Source of the DNA: Clostridia bacterium
GTDB taxonomy: Bacteria; Bacillota; Clostridia; Lachnospirales; Lachnospiraceae
DNA length: 6,893 nucleotides
Reading direction: 5' to 3'
Assembly: GCA_026000755.1 (NCBI GenBank)
Contig: BNZC01000041.1
Span: 1 to 6,893, forward strand
The notes beneath the pieces are model-generated. The model saw nothing but the letters and a program-made list of their open reading frames with translations. It ran no database searches and was not told the DNA's origin. This document shows, piece by piece, positions 1-5,374 of this stretch. Position 1 is the first letter of the stretch. Every line of letters starts with the position of its first letter. The translations under genes were made by a program, and so were the position numbers.

Positions 1-10
1 CATAGAGGTA

Positions 11-136
11 GAATTTAGTCTGAAACGCCATGGTTTTAGGCTTGTTTACCATACGCTTCTTTTGGGAGAATCACTCTGTCTGACTGCGTTTTTCCTGTTT
101 TTGTAGCCTAACCGAATCATTTCCCAGACTAAATTC
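11..136. repeat. Long imperfect inverted repeat (foldback)
   Basis: The 12 bases GAATTTAGTCTG at 11-22 are the exact reverse complement of 125-136. Inside them, TTAGGCT at 36-42 pairs with AGCCTAA at 105-111, and GG at 32-33 can pair with CC at 112-113 across a 2-base bulge. The result is a nested but interrupted 126-base foldback. It could be a structured RNA, a decayed small palindromic mobile element, or a chance structure. I see no target-site duplication at its ends and no open frame inside it. Confidence 0.4.
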
Positions 137-158
137 AGCCTGTTATTTCACGGTTTTT

Positions 159-200
159 CAGAGTAAGTTCCACATCATAAAACTAGTAGAACTTACTTTG
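159..200. repeat. Hairpin, 12-bp stem
   Basis: CAGAGTAAGTTC at 159-170 pairs with GAACTTACTTTG at 189-200. All 12 positions pair, one of them as G-T, around an 18-base loop. Neither strand shows a T run directly after the stem, so it does not look like a standard intrinsic terminator. Its function is unknown; it could be an operator-like site or part of an RNA. Confidence 0.4.
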
Positions 201-217
201 GGAATTTACGTTTCTTC

Positions 218-240
218 GCAATATCATTGTTATATATTGC
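218..240. repeat. Short AT-rich inverted repeat
   Basis: GCAATAT at 218-224 is the reverse complement of ATATTGC at 234-240, with a 9-base spacer. It lies directly beside the A7 run at 241-247. On the minus strand the T run precedes the stem, and on the plus strand As follow it, so it is not a terminator in either direction. The stem is short and AT-rich and may be chance. Confidence 0.25.
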
Positions 241-260
241 AAAAAAAGGGTGAGACATGA

Positions 261-334
261 TTATTGGAACGTAGTGCCAGTAATATACACTTATCGGAAC
301 GCAGTTCACGATTATCGAAACGTAGTTCCGGTAA
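261..334. repeat. Three degenerate palindromic repeat units
   Basis: Three related units start at 261, 291 and 312, each beginning TTAT(T/C)G(G/A)AACG(T/C)AGT. Each is itself an imperfect palindrome around a 3-base centre (GTA or GCA): TTATTGGAAC with GTGCCAGTAA in unit 1, and TTATCGAAAC with GTTCCGGTAA in unit 3. Unit 2 has a one-base insertion in its right arm and runs into unit 3. Starts are 30 and 21 bases apart, too irregular and too degenerate for a CRISPR array. They look like decayed copies of an intergenic palindromic (REP-like) element. On the sigK transcript they would form small hairpins just after the stop codon. Confidence 0.5.
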
Positions 335-360
335 GATTTGTACTGCCATCGTACTTTATC

Positions 361-1008
361 TCACACCACTATCTTATCCCTTGTAGCCTTCTCAAAATGC
401 TCCTTCAACTTCCTCAAAGCCTTTTTCTCAATCCGACTTACATAAGACCTGGAAATCCCTATTCTATCGGCGATTTCCCGCTGTGTTTTGGGCTTTCGGT
501 GATACAAGCCATAACGCAGTCTTATGATTTCCTGTTCTCTTTTATTTAGAATTTTGGGGATATACTCATAGAGTTTTTTTATGTTTCCATTTAATTCAAT
601 GGCTTCTACCACATCTACCTCTTCCCCCTCCACAATATCAAGGAGGTGGATTTGGTTACCTTCTTTGTCCGTTCCGATTGGTTCGTAGAGGGAGATTTCC
701 TTGGAAGATTTTTTCTTGAAACGCAGATACATAAGCAATTCATTGTCGATACAACGTGCCGCATAGGTGCCTAAGCGATTGCCCTTTTCGTGGTCAAAGG
801 TCATAACAGCTTTGATTAATCCTATGCTTCCTATGGAAATCAAATCCTCCATGTCCTCACTGACGTTTTGATATTTTTTGCAGACGTGAGCCACTAATCT
901 TAAATTTCGCTCGATTAAGAGCTTCCGTGCGTTCTCATCGCCTGCCCTCATTTTTTCCAGATATTCTTTTTCGTCTTGGGGCGTCAAGGGTGGAAGAAAG
1001 GTTTTCAA
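361..1008 (-). CDS. sigK: RNA polymerase sporulation sigma factor SigK
   Basis: Sigma-70 family factor that directs late mother-cell transcription during endospore formation. Numbering here is from the longest frame, which opens at GTG 1015-1017. Region 2.1 is RNLRLVAHVCKKY at 37-49, regions 2.2-2.4 span about 57-99 (EDLISIGSIGLIKA, then TYAARCIDNELLMYLR), and the region 4.2 helix-turn-helix spans about 177-208 (KTQREIADRIGISRSYVSRI). The stretch EPIGTDKEGN at 112-121 is typical of SigK and SigE, and the whole resembles SigK most. I prefer the TTG start at 1006-1008 because GAGGTG (1015-1020) sits 6 bases upstream; the GTG alternative adds three residues and has no good ribosome site. An in-frame TAG lies eight codons before the GTG, so no pro-sequence of about 20 residues fits. 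The reading frame is unbroken, with no skin-type insertion. A terminator and a putative sigma-K promoter lie over its start. Confidence 0.9.
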   Translation of the reverse strand: MKTFLPPLTPQDEKEYLEKMRAGDENARKLLIERNLRLVAHVCKKYQNVSEDMEDLISIGSIGLIKAVMTFDHEKGNRLGTYAARCIDNELLMYLRFKKKSSKEISLYEPIGTDKEGNQIHLLDIVEGEEVDVVEAIELNGNIKKLYEYIPKILNKREQEIIRLRYGLYHRKPKTQREIADRIGISRSYVSRIEKKALRKLKEHFEKATRDKIVV

Positions 1009-1014
1009 AAAAAG

Positions 1015-1020
1015 CACCTC
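1015..1020 (-). promoter_or_regulatory. sigK ribosome binding site inside the terminator stem
   Basis: GAGGTG on the minus strand, 6 bases before the TTG at 1006-1008, is the only good Shine-Dalgarno match near the start of sigK and decides that start. It forms the 3' arm of the outer terminator stem, so it would be base-paired in any transcript reading through from degV. Confidence 0.6.
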
Positions 1021-1034
1021 ATATCCGATTTCTA

Positions 1035-1062
1035 TATTCTATGAGAAATCGGTAAATGAAGT
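1035..1062 (-). promoter_or_regulatory. Putative sigma-K-type promoter of sigK
   Basis: The minus strand reads CATAGAATA at 1035-1043, which fits the sigma-K -10 consensus CATANNNTA at every fixed position. An AC dinucleotide lies at 1061-1062, exactly 17 bases upstream, where the Bacillus sigma-K consensus places its -35 AC. The flanking consensus bases are only partly present (C before AC fits; T after AC and T before CATA do not). The -10 lies in and beside the loop of the terminator hairpin. Predicted transcripts would begin around 1028, inside the 3' arm, leaving a leader of about 20 bases. The motif is short, so this is a hypothesis; it would fit the known autoregulation of sigK. Confidence 0.4.
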
Positions 1063-1084
1063 GCCTTTCCAAAAAATATAAACT

Positions 1085-1906
1085 TTATCCCCTAATACAA
1101 GACACACTTAGCGCCTTTAACCCTACATGGGCCGCCATGGCAGGTCCCAACTTCTCCAGTCGTATGGACACGCCCTCATGTGCCGCCTGTATCATATGAT
1201 AGAGATTTGAGGCAAAATGATTCTCCCCAACATAATTGATGACAATCTCACTCACATCACTTGGCACAGATCTTACAAGGCTTTGTACCATCTCCGCTGT
1301 TCCTCCGGCTACCCCCTCTTCTACAATAGCTCCGTCCTTACAGGTCAAAATGGGACGTCTGTTCAGAATAGTGGAATAACCCGATCGTACCATACCCATA
1401 CGTCCGCTATTACGCAAAGGAGTCAAATCCCCCACCGAAAACTTAATACTGATACGGGCACGGATTGCAGAAAGCTTTGAAAGTAAGGTGTTTAAGTCTA
1501 TCACTTCTTTGGCAAGCTTCACGGTTTCCTTAACGAGCAGATACAATCCTCCTGCCGCAAGTTGACTGTCAAATACTTCAACATTTGCTCCCATGACATT
1601 TTTCTTCACAGCCGCCGCAGTATTGTAAGAAGCACTTAAGCGAGAGGAAATCGACAAAAACAACACCTGATTGCCTTTGGCTAATTCTTCTCCGAACACG
1701 CTCAAAAATACCGAAGCATGGGGGTGCATGGTCACAATGCTCTTGCTGTCCTTTAGGAGCTGTTCAAAATCTCCGTTTTCATCACTAAAGGACTCCGTAT
1801 AACGAATCCCATCCGCCGAATAAGCAAGGGGAATAACACGAATCCCAAGGGAAGCCGCTTCTTCTTTCTTCATGTAAACGCTGGAATCGGTTACAATTGT
1901 TATCAT
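1085..1906 (-). CDS. DegV family protein (FakB-like fatty-acid binding)
   Basis: DegV/FakB proteins are cytosolic two-domain carriers that hold a fatty acid; characterised FakB proteins present it to the kinase FakA for phosphorylation and entry into phospholipid. At 273 residues it has normal length. Family landmarks are TDSS at 6-9, T59 in a TMHPHAS segment where TSQPS is usual, SSRLSASYNTA at 87-97, FDS at 112-114, a FSVGDLTPLRNSGRMG segment at 156-171, RRPIL at 183-187, and GPAMAAHVG at 254-262 with H260. Several usual glycines are replaced (SGTY is SASY here; the PG after HVG is LK), so ligand handling may differ. The ATG at 1904-1906 overlaps the accA stop by 4 bases, with a GGGGG ribosome site upstream, making it the last gene of the acc chain. 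No fakA is in view. The family is certain; the substrate is inferred. Confidence 0.9.
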   Translation of the reverse strand: MITIVTDSSVYMKKEEAASLGIRVIPLAYSADGIRYTESFSDENGDFEQLLKDSKSIVTMHPHASVFLSVFGEELAKGNQVLFLSISSRLSASYNTAAAVKKNVMGANVEVFDSQLAAGGLYLLVKETVKLAKEVIDLNTLLSKLSAIRARISIKFSVGDLTPLRNSGRMGMVRSGYSTILNRRPILTCKDGAIVEEGVAGGTAEMVQSLVRSVPSDVSEIVINYVGENHFASNLYHMIQAAHEGVSIRLEKLGPAMAAHVGLKALSVSCIRG

Positions 1907-2670
1907 ACCACGCCCCCTATCTTCCGAAATCTTTCATAACGTTTTTCTGTCAAATCACTAACATCTTTCTTGCTGTTTTCTCGAAGAATTGCAATCAAAC
2001 GCTCCTTTAGGTGAACAAAAAGTTGATCCCCTTCCGGCACAATTTCTTCGATTACGTTTAGACCCAGTAAATCCTCGGCTGTAAGCTTTAGGCATTCCGC
2101 TGCCCTCTGCACCTTTGAGGCATCTTTCCACAAGATACTGGCGCAACCTTCCGGGGAAATAACCGAATATACGGAATTTTCAAGCATCAGCACTTGATCC
2201 GCAACACCGAGAGCCAAGGCTCCGCCGCTGCCCCCTTCTCCGATCAAAACCGAAACAATGGGGGTTTTTAGGGTCATCATCTCCATGAGGTTTTCTGCAA
2301 TCGCCTGTCCTTGTCCCCGCTCCTCTGCACCAATGCCGCAGTATGCGCCGGAAGTATCAATCAGACATACCACCGGACGGTTAAACTTCTCCGCTAACTT
2401 CATCTGACGTAAGGCCTTACGATAGCCCTCCGGGTGAGCGGAACCAAAGTTTCTCTTATTACGTTCCTTAATGTCATGCCCTTTTTCAATGCCAATGATG
2501 GTAACGGGCAGATTTCCCAAGCGAGCAATGCCTGCCACAATAGCAGGATCGTCTGCATAACGGCGATCCCCGTGCATTTCCAGAAAATTCTCACACATCT
2601 CATTGATAAAATCCACGGCTGTGGGTCGGTTCTTATCCCGCGCCGCTGCTACTTTTTCATATGCTGTCAT
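1903..2670 (-). CDS. accA: Acetyl-CoA carboxylase carboxyltransferase subunit alpha
   Basis: Alpha half of the carboxyltransferase that moves the carboxyl group from carboxybiotin on AccB to acetyl-CoA, giving malonyl-CoA; it acts in an alpha2-beta2 complex with AccD in the cytosol. Its 255 residues match the short Firmicute form, which lacks much of the N-terminal extension of the roughly 320-residue E. coli protein. Visible crotonase-fold motifs are HGDRRYADDPAIVAG at 33-47, DTSGAYCGIGAEERGQGQAI at 105-124, GEGGSGGALALG at 144-155 (oxyanion glycines) and SPEGCASILWKDA at 172-184. DTSGAYCG in place of DTPGAYPG is, as I recall, a clostridial variant. The ATG at 2668-2670 follows a GGGAGG ribosome site and overlaps the accD stop by 4 bases; its own stop overlaps degV by 4. 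Confidence 0.97.
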   Translation of the reverse strand: MTAYEKVAAARDKNRPTAVDFINEMCENFLEMHGDRRYADDPAIVAGIARLGNLPVTIIGIEKGHDIKERNKRNFGSAHPEGYRKALRQMKLAEKFNRPVVCLIDTSGAYCGIGAEERGQGQAIAENLMEMMTLKTPIVSVLIGEGGSGGALALGVADQVLMLENSVYSVISPEGCASILWKDASKVQRAAECLKLTAEDLLGLNVIEEIVPEGDQLFVHLKERLIAILRENSKKDVSDLTEKRYERFRKIGGVV

Positions 2671-3527
2671 ACGGCCTCCCTTTTATGCAGGCTCAAAATC
2701 GAAGCAATATGCTTTTTCTGCCTTCTGCGATCTACAATATCATCTACAAAGCCCTTTTCTAACAGAAACTCCGCTCTCTGAAATCCTGCCGGCAACTTCT
2801 TCCTTATGGTTTGTTCAATCACCCTTGGTCCTGCAAAAGCTACCAAGGCATAGGGTTCCGCCAAAATAATATCCGCTTCCATGGCAAAACTTGCAGTAAC
2901 CCCCCCCGTTGTGGGGTCGGTCAACACACAGACATATAACAGTCCCTCGTCGCTGTGACGTTTTACTGCCCCGCTGGTCTTTGCCATCTGCATAAGGGAA
3001 ACAATACCCTCCTGCATTCTTGCACCGCCGGATACGGTAAAGCCTAAGACGGGCAAGCCCTCTTTTGTAGCAAGTTCAAATAAGCGGGTAATCTTCTCCC
3101 CAACCATGCTACCCATGCTGCCCATCATAAACTGGGGATTCATGACAAAGATTGCAACCGGAAAACCGGAAATCTTTCCCGTGCCGCATACTACCCCCTC
3201 TTTTTCTCCGCTTCCGCTGATGGCACTTTCAATCTTGGCATCATAGCCCGGAAAGGTCAAAATATTCTTCGGCGATAAGTCCTTATCAATTTCCAAAAAG
3301 CTTCCTTCATCTAAAATCTGACGTACTCTCTGCCTTGGATTCAGCTTAAAATGATGGCGGCAGTAGGGGCAAACTCCAAAGCTCTCCGCCAAGTCATCCG
3401 AATCCACGGATTTCTTGCATTTGGGACAGCTTACGGACAGGGTTTCTACGATTTCCTCCGCCTGTGTTGCCGGTTGTCCCTCCAGTACGTTTCTCGGTCT
3501 TCTGAATTTTCTCATACGTCCACTCAT
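2667..3527 (-). CDS. accD: Acetyl-CoA carboxylase carboxyltransferase subunit beta
   Basis: Beta half of the carboxyltransferase, partner of AccA. The 286 residues are normal for the family. An N-terminal four-cysteine zinc ribbon is intact: C34 and C37 in CPKC, C53 and C56 in CPYC. The crotonase-fold core follows, with FVMNPQFMMGSMGSMVGEK at about 127-145, SGGARMQEG at 166-174 and DPTTGGVTASFA at 204-215, the last two forming the acyl-CoA and oxyanion site. The ATG at 3525-3527 overlaps the accC stop by 4 bases; only a weak ribosome site (GGTGGG) precedes it, so coupling to accC translation is likely. The codons for GGV at 208-210 lie in a run of eight G on the coding strand (2900-2907), a possible slippage site. 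In E. coli AccD binds its own mRNA; that is not shown here. Confidence 0.97.
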   Translation of the reverse strand: MSGRMRKFRRPRNVLEGQPATQAEEIVETLSVSCPKCKKSVDSDDLAESFGVCPYCRHHFKLNPRQRVRQILDEGSFLEIDKDLSPKNILTFPGYDAKIESAISGSGEKEGVVCGTGKISGFPVAIFVMNPQFMMGSMGSMVGEKITRLFELATKEGLPVLGFTVSGGARMQEGIVSLMQMAKTSGAVKRHSDEGLLYVCVLTDPTTGGVTASFAMEADIILAEPYALVAFAGPRVIEQTIRKKLPAGFQRAEFLLEKGFVDDIVDRRRQKKHIASILSLHKREAV

Positions 3528-4873
3528 ACGCCCACCATGCTTTCCAGAAAGTCTGTAGTATAGATTCCGGATACAAAGTCCTCTTGATCCAAAATCTCCG
3601 CCTGAAAATCAGCCGTATTCACCGTGCCGTCAATGGTCAGTTCATACAAAGCAGACTTCATCTTGCGGATCGCCTCATCCCTCGTCTTTGCGGAAACAAT
3701 CAGCTTGCCAATCATAGAATCATAGAAAGGCGGAATCCGGTACCCTTGATAAATCGCAGTATCAAAACGCACCCACGGTCCTCCCGGAATGTGAAGCATA
3801 TCAATATTGCCGGGCATTGGCAGGAAATTGTTATAAGGATCTTCTGCGTTGATTCTGCACTCAATGGCACAAGAACCCAAGTGAATATCCGACTGCTCAA
3901 ATTCAAGAGCCAATCCGGATGCCACACGAATCTGCCATTTCACCAAGTCAATCCCGGTTACCATCTCGGTCACAGGGTGTTCTACCTGCAAACGAGTGTT
4001 CATCTCCATGAAATAGAAATTCCCATCTTTGTCATAGAGGTATTCAATCGTACCAACCCCTTGATAACCTGCCGCCTTACCTGCCTTGATAGATGCATCG
4101 ATCATGGCAACACGGGTTTTTTCCGGCAAAATTGCACAGGGACTTTCTTCGATCAGCTTCTGGTTCTTACGCTGAACAGAGCAGTCACGCTCTCCTAAGC
4201 AAACCACATTGCCATAATTGTCCGCCAAAATCTGCATCTCGATATGTTTGACGGGACGCAAATATTTCTCCATATAAAGCACACCGTCACCAAAAGCACT
4301 TAATGCTTCCGAAGAGGCAGAATTAAAGGCACTCTCTACTTCACCTTCATTTTTTACCAGACGGATTCCACGTCCGCCGCCACCGGATCTTGCCTTAAAT
4401 AACAAGGGAAATCCGATCTCTTTCGCCGCTTCTGTCGCCTGTTCTAAATCATCCACGCGATCATAGCCCGGAATAACGGGAACCTTTGCAGCCCTCATTG
4501 TACGCTTTGCGGCTTCCTTATCCCCCATCTTGGAGATAACTTCAGAGGAAGGACCAATAAATACAATGTCATTCTCTTTACATAAGGCGGCAAAATCCGC
4601 ATTTTCCGACAAAAATCCATAGCCCGGATGAATTGCTTCTGCTTTAGAAGCAATGGCAGCGGCCATAATAGCATTTACATTTAAGTAGCTGTCCTTCGAC
4701 TGTGCCTTGCCGATACAGTAGCTCTCTTCGGCAAAACTAACGTGAAGTGCTTCTTTGTCCGCTTCGGAAAATACCGCAACGGTAGCAATACCCATTTCTT
4801 TGCAGGCACGAATGACCCGCATGGCAATTTCGCCACGATTCGCAATCAAAATTTTCTTAAAGATATCGATCAC
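3524..4873 (-). CDS. accC: Biotin carboxylase subunit of acetyl-CoA carboxylase
   Basis: ATP-dependent enzyme that carboxylates the biotin on AccB using bicarbonate, the first half-reaction of acetyl-CoA carboxylase. Its 449 residues match the family. The N-terminal domain begins KKILIANRGEIA at 6-17, with HPGYGFLSEN at 82-91. The ATP-grasp domain shows FKARSGGGGRGIR at 159-171 (K160 and the glycine loop), QRKNQK at 234-239 and EMNTRLQVEHPVTE at 290-303 (metal-binding E290, N292 and R294). CRINAED at 339-345 carries the conserved arginine R340. The histidine before QK in E. coli is N237 here, which I believe occurs in other clostridia. The assigned start is GTG at 4871-4873, overlapping the fabZ stop (GTGA). 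The family usually starts at MFKK or MIKK, so four extra residues are predicted, and the GTG lies inside a near-perfect Shine-Dalgarno sequence. Confidence 0.97.
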   Translation of the reverse strand: MIDIFKKILIANRGEIAMRVIRACKEMGIATVAVFSEADKEALHVSFAEESYCIGKAQSKDSYLNVNAIMAAAIASKAEAIHPGYGFLSENADFAALCKENDIVFIGPSSEVISKMGDKEAAKRTMRAAKVPVIPGYDRVDDLEQATEAAKEIGFPLLFKARSGGGGRGIRLVKNEGEVESAFNSASSEALSAFGDGVLYMEKYLRPVKHIEMQILADNYGNVVCLGERDCSVQRKNQKLIEESPCAILPEKTRVAMIDASIKAGKAAGYQGVGTIEYLYDKDGNFYFMEMNTRLQVEHPVTEMVTGIDLVKWQIRVASGLALEFEQSDIHLGSCAIECRINAEDPYNNFLPMPGNIDMLHIPGGPWVRFDTAIYQGYRIPPFYDSMIGKLIVSAKTRDEAIRKMKSALYELTIDGTVNTADFQAEILDQEDFVSGIYTTDFLESMVGV

Positions 4874-4879
4874 CCCTTA
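4868..4879 (-). promoter_or_regulatory. Near-complete Shine-Dalgarno sequence overlapping the accC start
   Basis: The minus strand reads TAAGGGGTGATC, which equals the full anti-Shine-Dalgarno complement TAAGGAGGTGATC minus one A. The fabZ stop (TGA) and the presumed accC GTG both fall inside it. This is an odd place for a ribosome site serving the GTG, because it overlaps rather than precedes that codon. Part of the match is forced by the fabZ C-terminal codons (Lys-Gly-stop). Confidence 0.45.
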
Positions 4880-5286
4880 ATAACCGCAAACGATAGTTCT
4901 CCGCTTACGCACAGTTTTTCATTCACATATCCCGCTGCCTTGATGAAATAAAATGGTCCTTTGCTGCGGAGCAATTCGCTTTTTAAGACGATTGTATCCC
5001 CCGGCAGAACCTTGTTCTTGAATTTGATGTTATTTAATCCTGTAAAATAGGGGGTTGCATTACCCTCCGCCATGCCGTCTAAGAGAACACAGGAGGACTG
5101 TCCCATCATTTCACACAAAATAACACCGGGTACGACGGGATTTCCGGGGAAATGTCCCTGCAAGAAAAACTCGTCACCCCTTACGGTATATTTACCGATC
5201 GCCTGACCGTCCACACGCTCTGCTTCATCCAACAAAAGCATAGGCTCACGGTGAGGCAGAAGTTGTTTTAATTCCTCTTTATTCAT
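4870..5286 (-). CDS. fabZ: 3-hydroxyacyl-ACP dehydratase FabZ
   Basis: Dehydrates 3-hydroxyacyl-ACP to trans-2-enoyl-ACP in each elongation cycle of type II fatty-acid synthesis. At 138 residues it is a normal single hot-dog-fold protein that would act as a multimer. The N-terminal LLPHREPMLLLDEA at 9-22 and the active-site helix segment GHFPGNPVVPGVILCEMMGQ at 44-63 are clear, with catalytic H45 and E59. G54 and P53 also fit the family. The ATG at 5284-5286 has a good AGGAGAG ribosome site, and 88 bases separate it from accB, the only sizeable gap in the block. I see no convincing promoter or terminator there, only a 7-base direct repeat. FabA-type isomerase activity cannot be judged from the sequence. 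The stop overlaps the accC GTG. Confidence 0.97.
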   Translation of the reverse strand: MNKEELKQLLPHREPMLLLDEAERVDGQAIGKYTVRGDEFFLQGHFPGNPVVPGVILCEMMGQSSCVLLDGMAEGNATPYFTGLNNIKFKNKVLPGDTIVLKSELLRSKGPFYFIKAAGYVNEKLCVSGELSFAVIKG

Positions 5287-5374
5287 TATACTCTCCTAAA
5301 AAGTAAGACTTATTTCCGCAAACCGCAGAGCATTCCTGTCACCCGACATAAACAATCCGCAGACGCACTTCTAC

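Larger units (their letters stand above)
1..360. other. Gene-free stretch downstream of sigK
   Basis: No convincing protein-coding gene, tRNA or rRNA is visible on either strand. The stretch holds several imperfect inverted repeats (11-136, 159-200, 218-240 and the palindromes at 261-334) and a run of seven A at 241-247, which is seven T on the sigK strand. No clean hairpin sits directly before that T run, so I cannot name a definite sigK terminator, although the palindromes at 261-334 followed by the T run might act as a poor one. The plus-strand frame opening at 250 runs antisense into sigK and is not a gene. Confidence 0.7.
1007..1064 (-). terminator. Intrinsic terminator of the fab/acc/degV operon
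   Basis: On the minus strand GCACTTCAT (1056-1064) pairs with ATGAGGTGC (1014-1022), including one G-U pair. After a small internal loop (3 and 2 bases), CCGATTTCT (1044-1052) pairs perfectly with AGAAATCGG (1025-1033) around a 10-base loop. Seven T follow directly at 1007-1013. A stem plus a T tract is the signature of a Rho-independent terminator. It lies about 20 bases after the degV stop codon. The T tract runs into the first codons of sigK, and the 3' arm contains the sigK ribosome site. On the plus strand no comparable T run follows, so it is one-directional. Confidence 0.8.

Noticed and set aside
218..247. Hairpin beside a seven-base A/T run as the sigK terminator
   Set aside because: On the sigK strand the T run comes before the stem, not after it, so the order is wrong for an intrinsic terminator.
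261..334. CRISPR-like array
   Set aside because: Only three degenerate units at unequal spacing (30 and 21 bases), palindromic throughout, with no true spacers and no cas genes.
250..549. Plus-strand open frame of 99 codons beginning with repeated YRNVVPV-like peptides
   Set aside because: The first part is a translation of the palindromic repeats and the rest is antisense to sigK; there is no good start or ribosome site, and the peptide repeat simply reflects the DNA repeat.
3584..4198. Plus-strand open frame of about 200 codons opposite accC
   Set aside because: It lies wholly antisense to a clearly conserved biotin carboxylase, has no recognisable family or ribosome site, and is a by-product of the codon use of accC.
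4100..4210. AccC QRKNQK with Asn in place of the E. coli His as an inactivating change
   Set aside because: The other ATP-grasp and catalytic residues are intact, and Asn at this position is, to my knowledge, found in other bacterial AccC proteins.
5323..5363. 7-base direct repeat (TCTGCGG on the minus strand) in the accB-fabZ gap as a regulatory site
   Set aside because: Two copies of 7 bases 34 bases apart are within chance expectation and no promoter elements accompany them.
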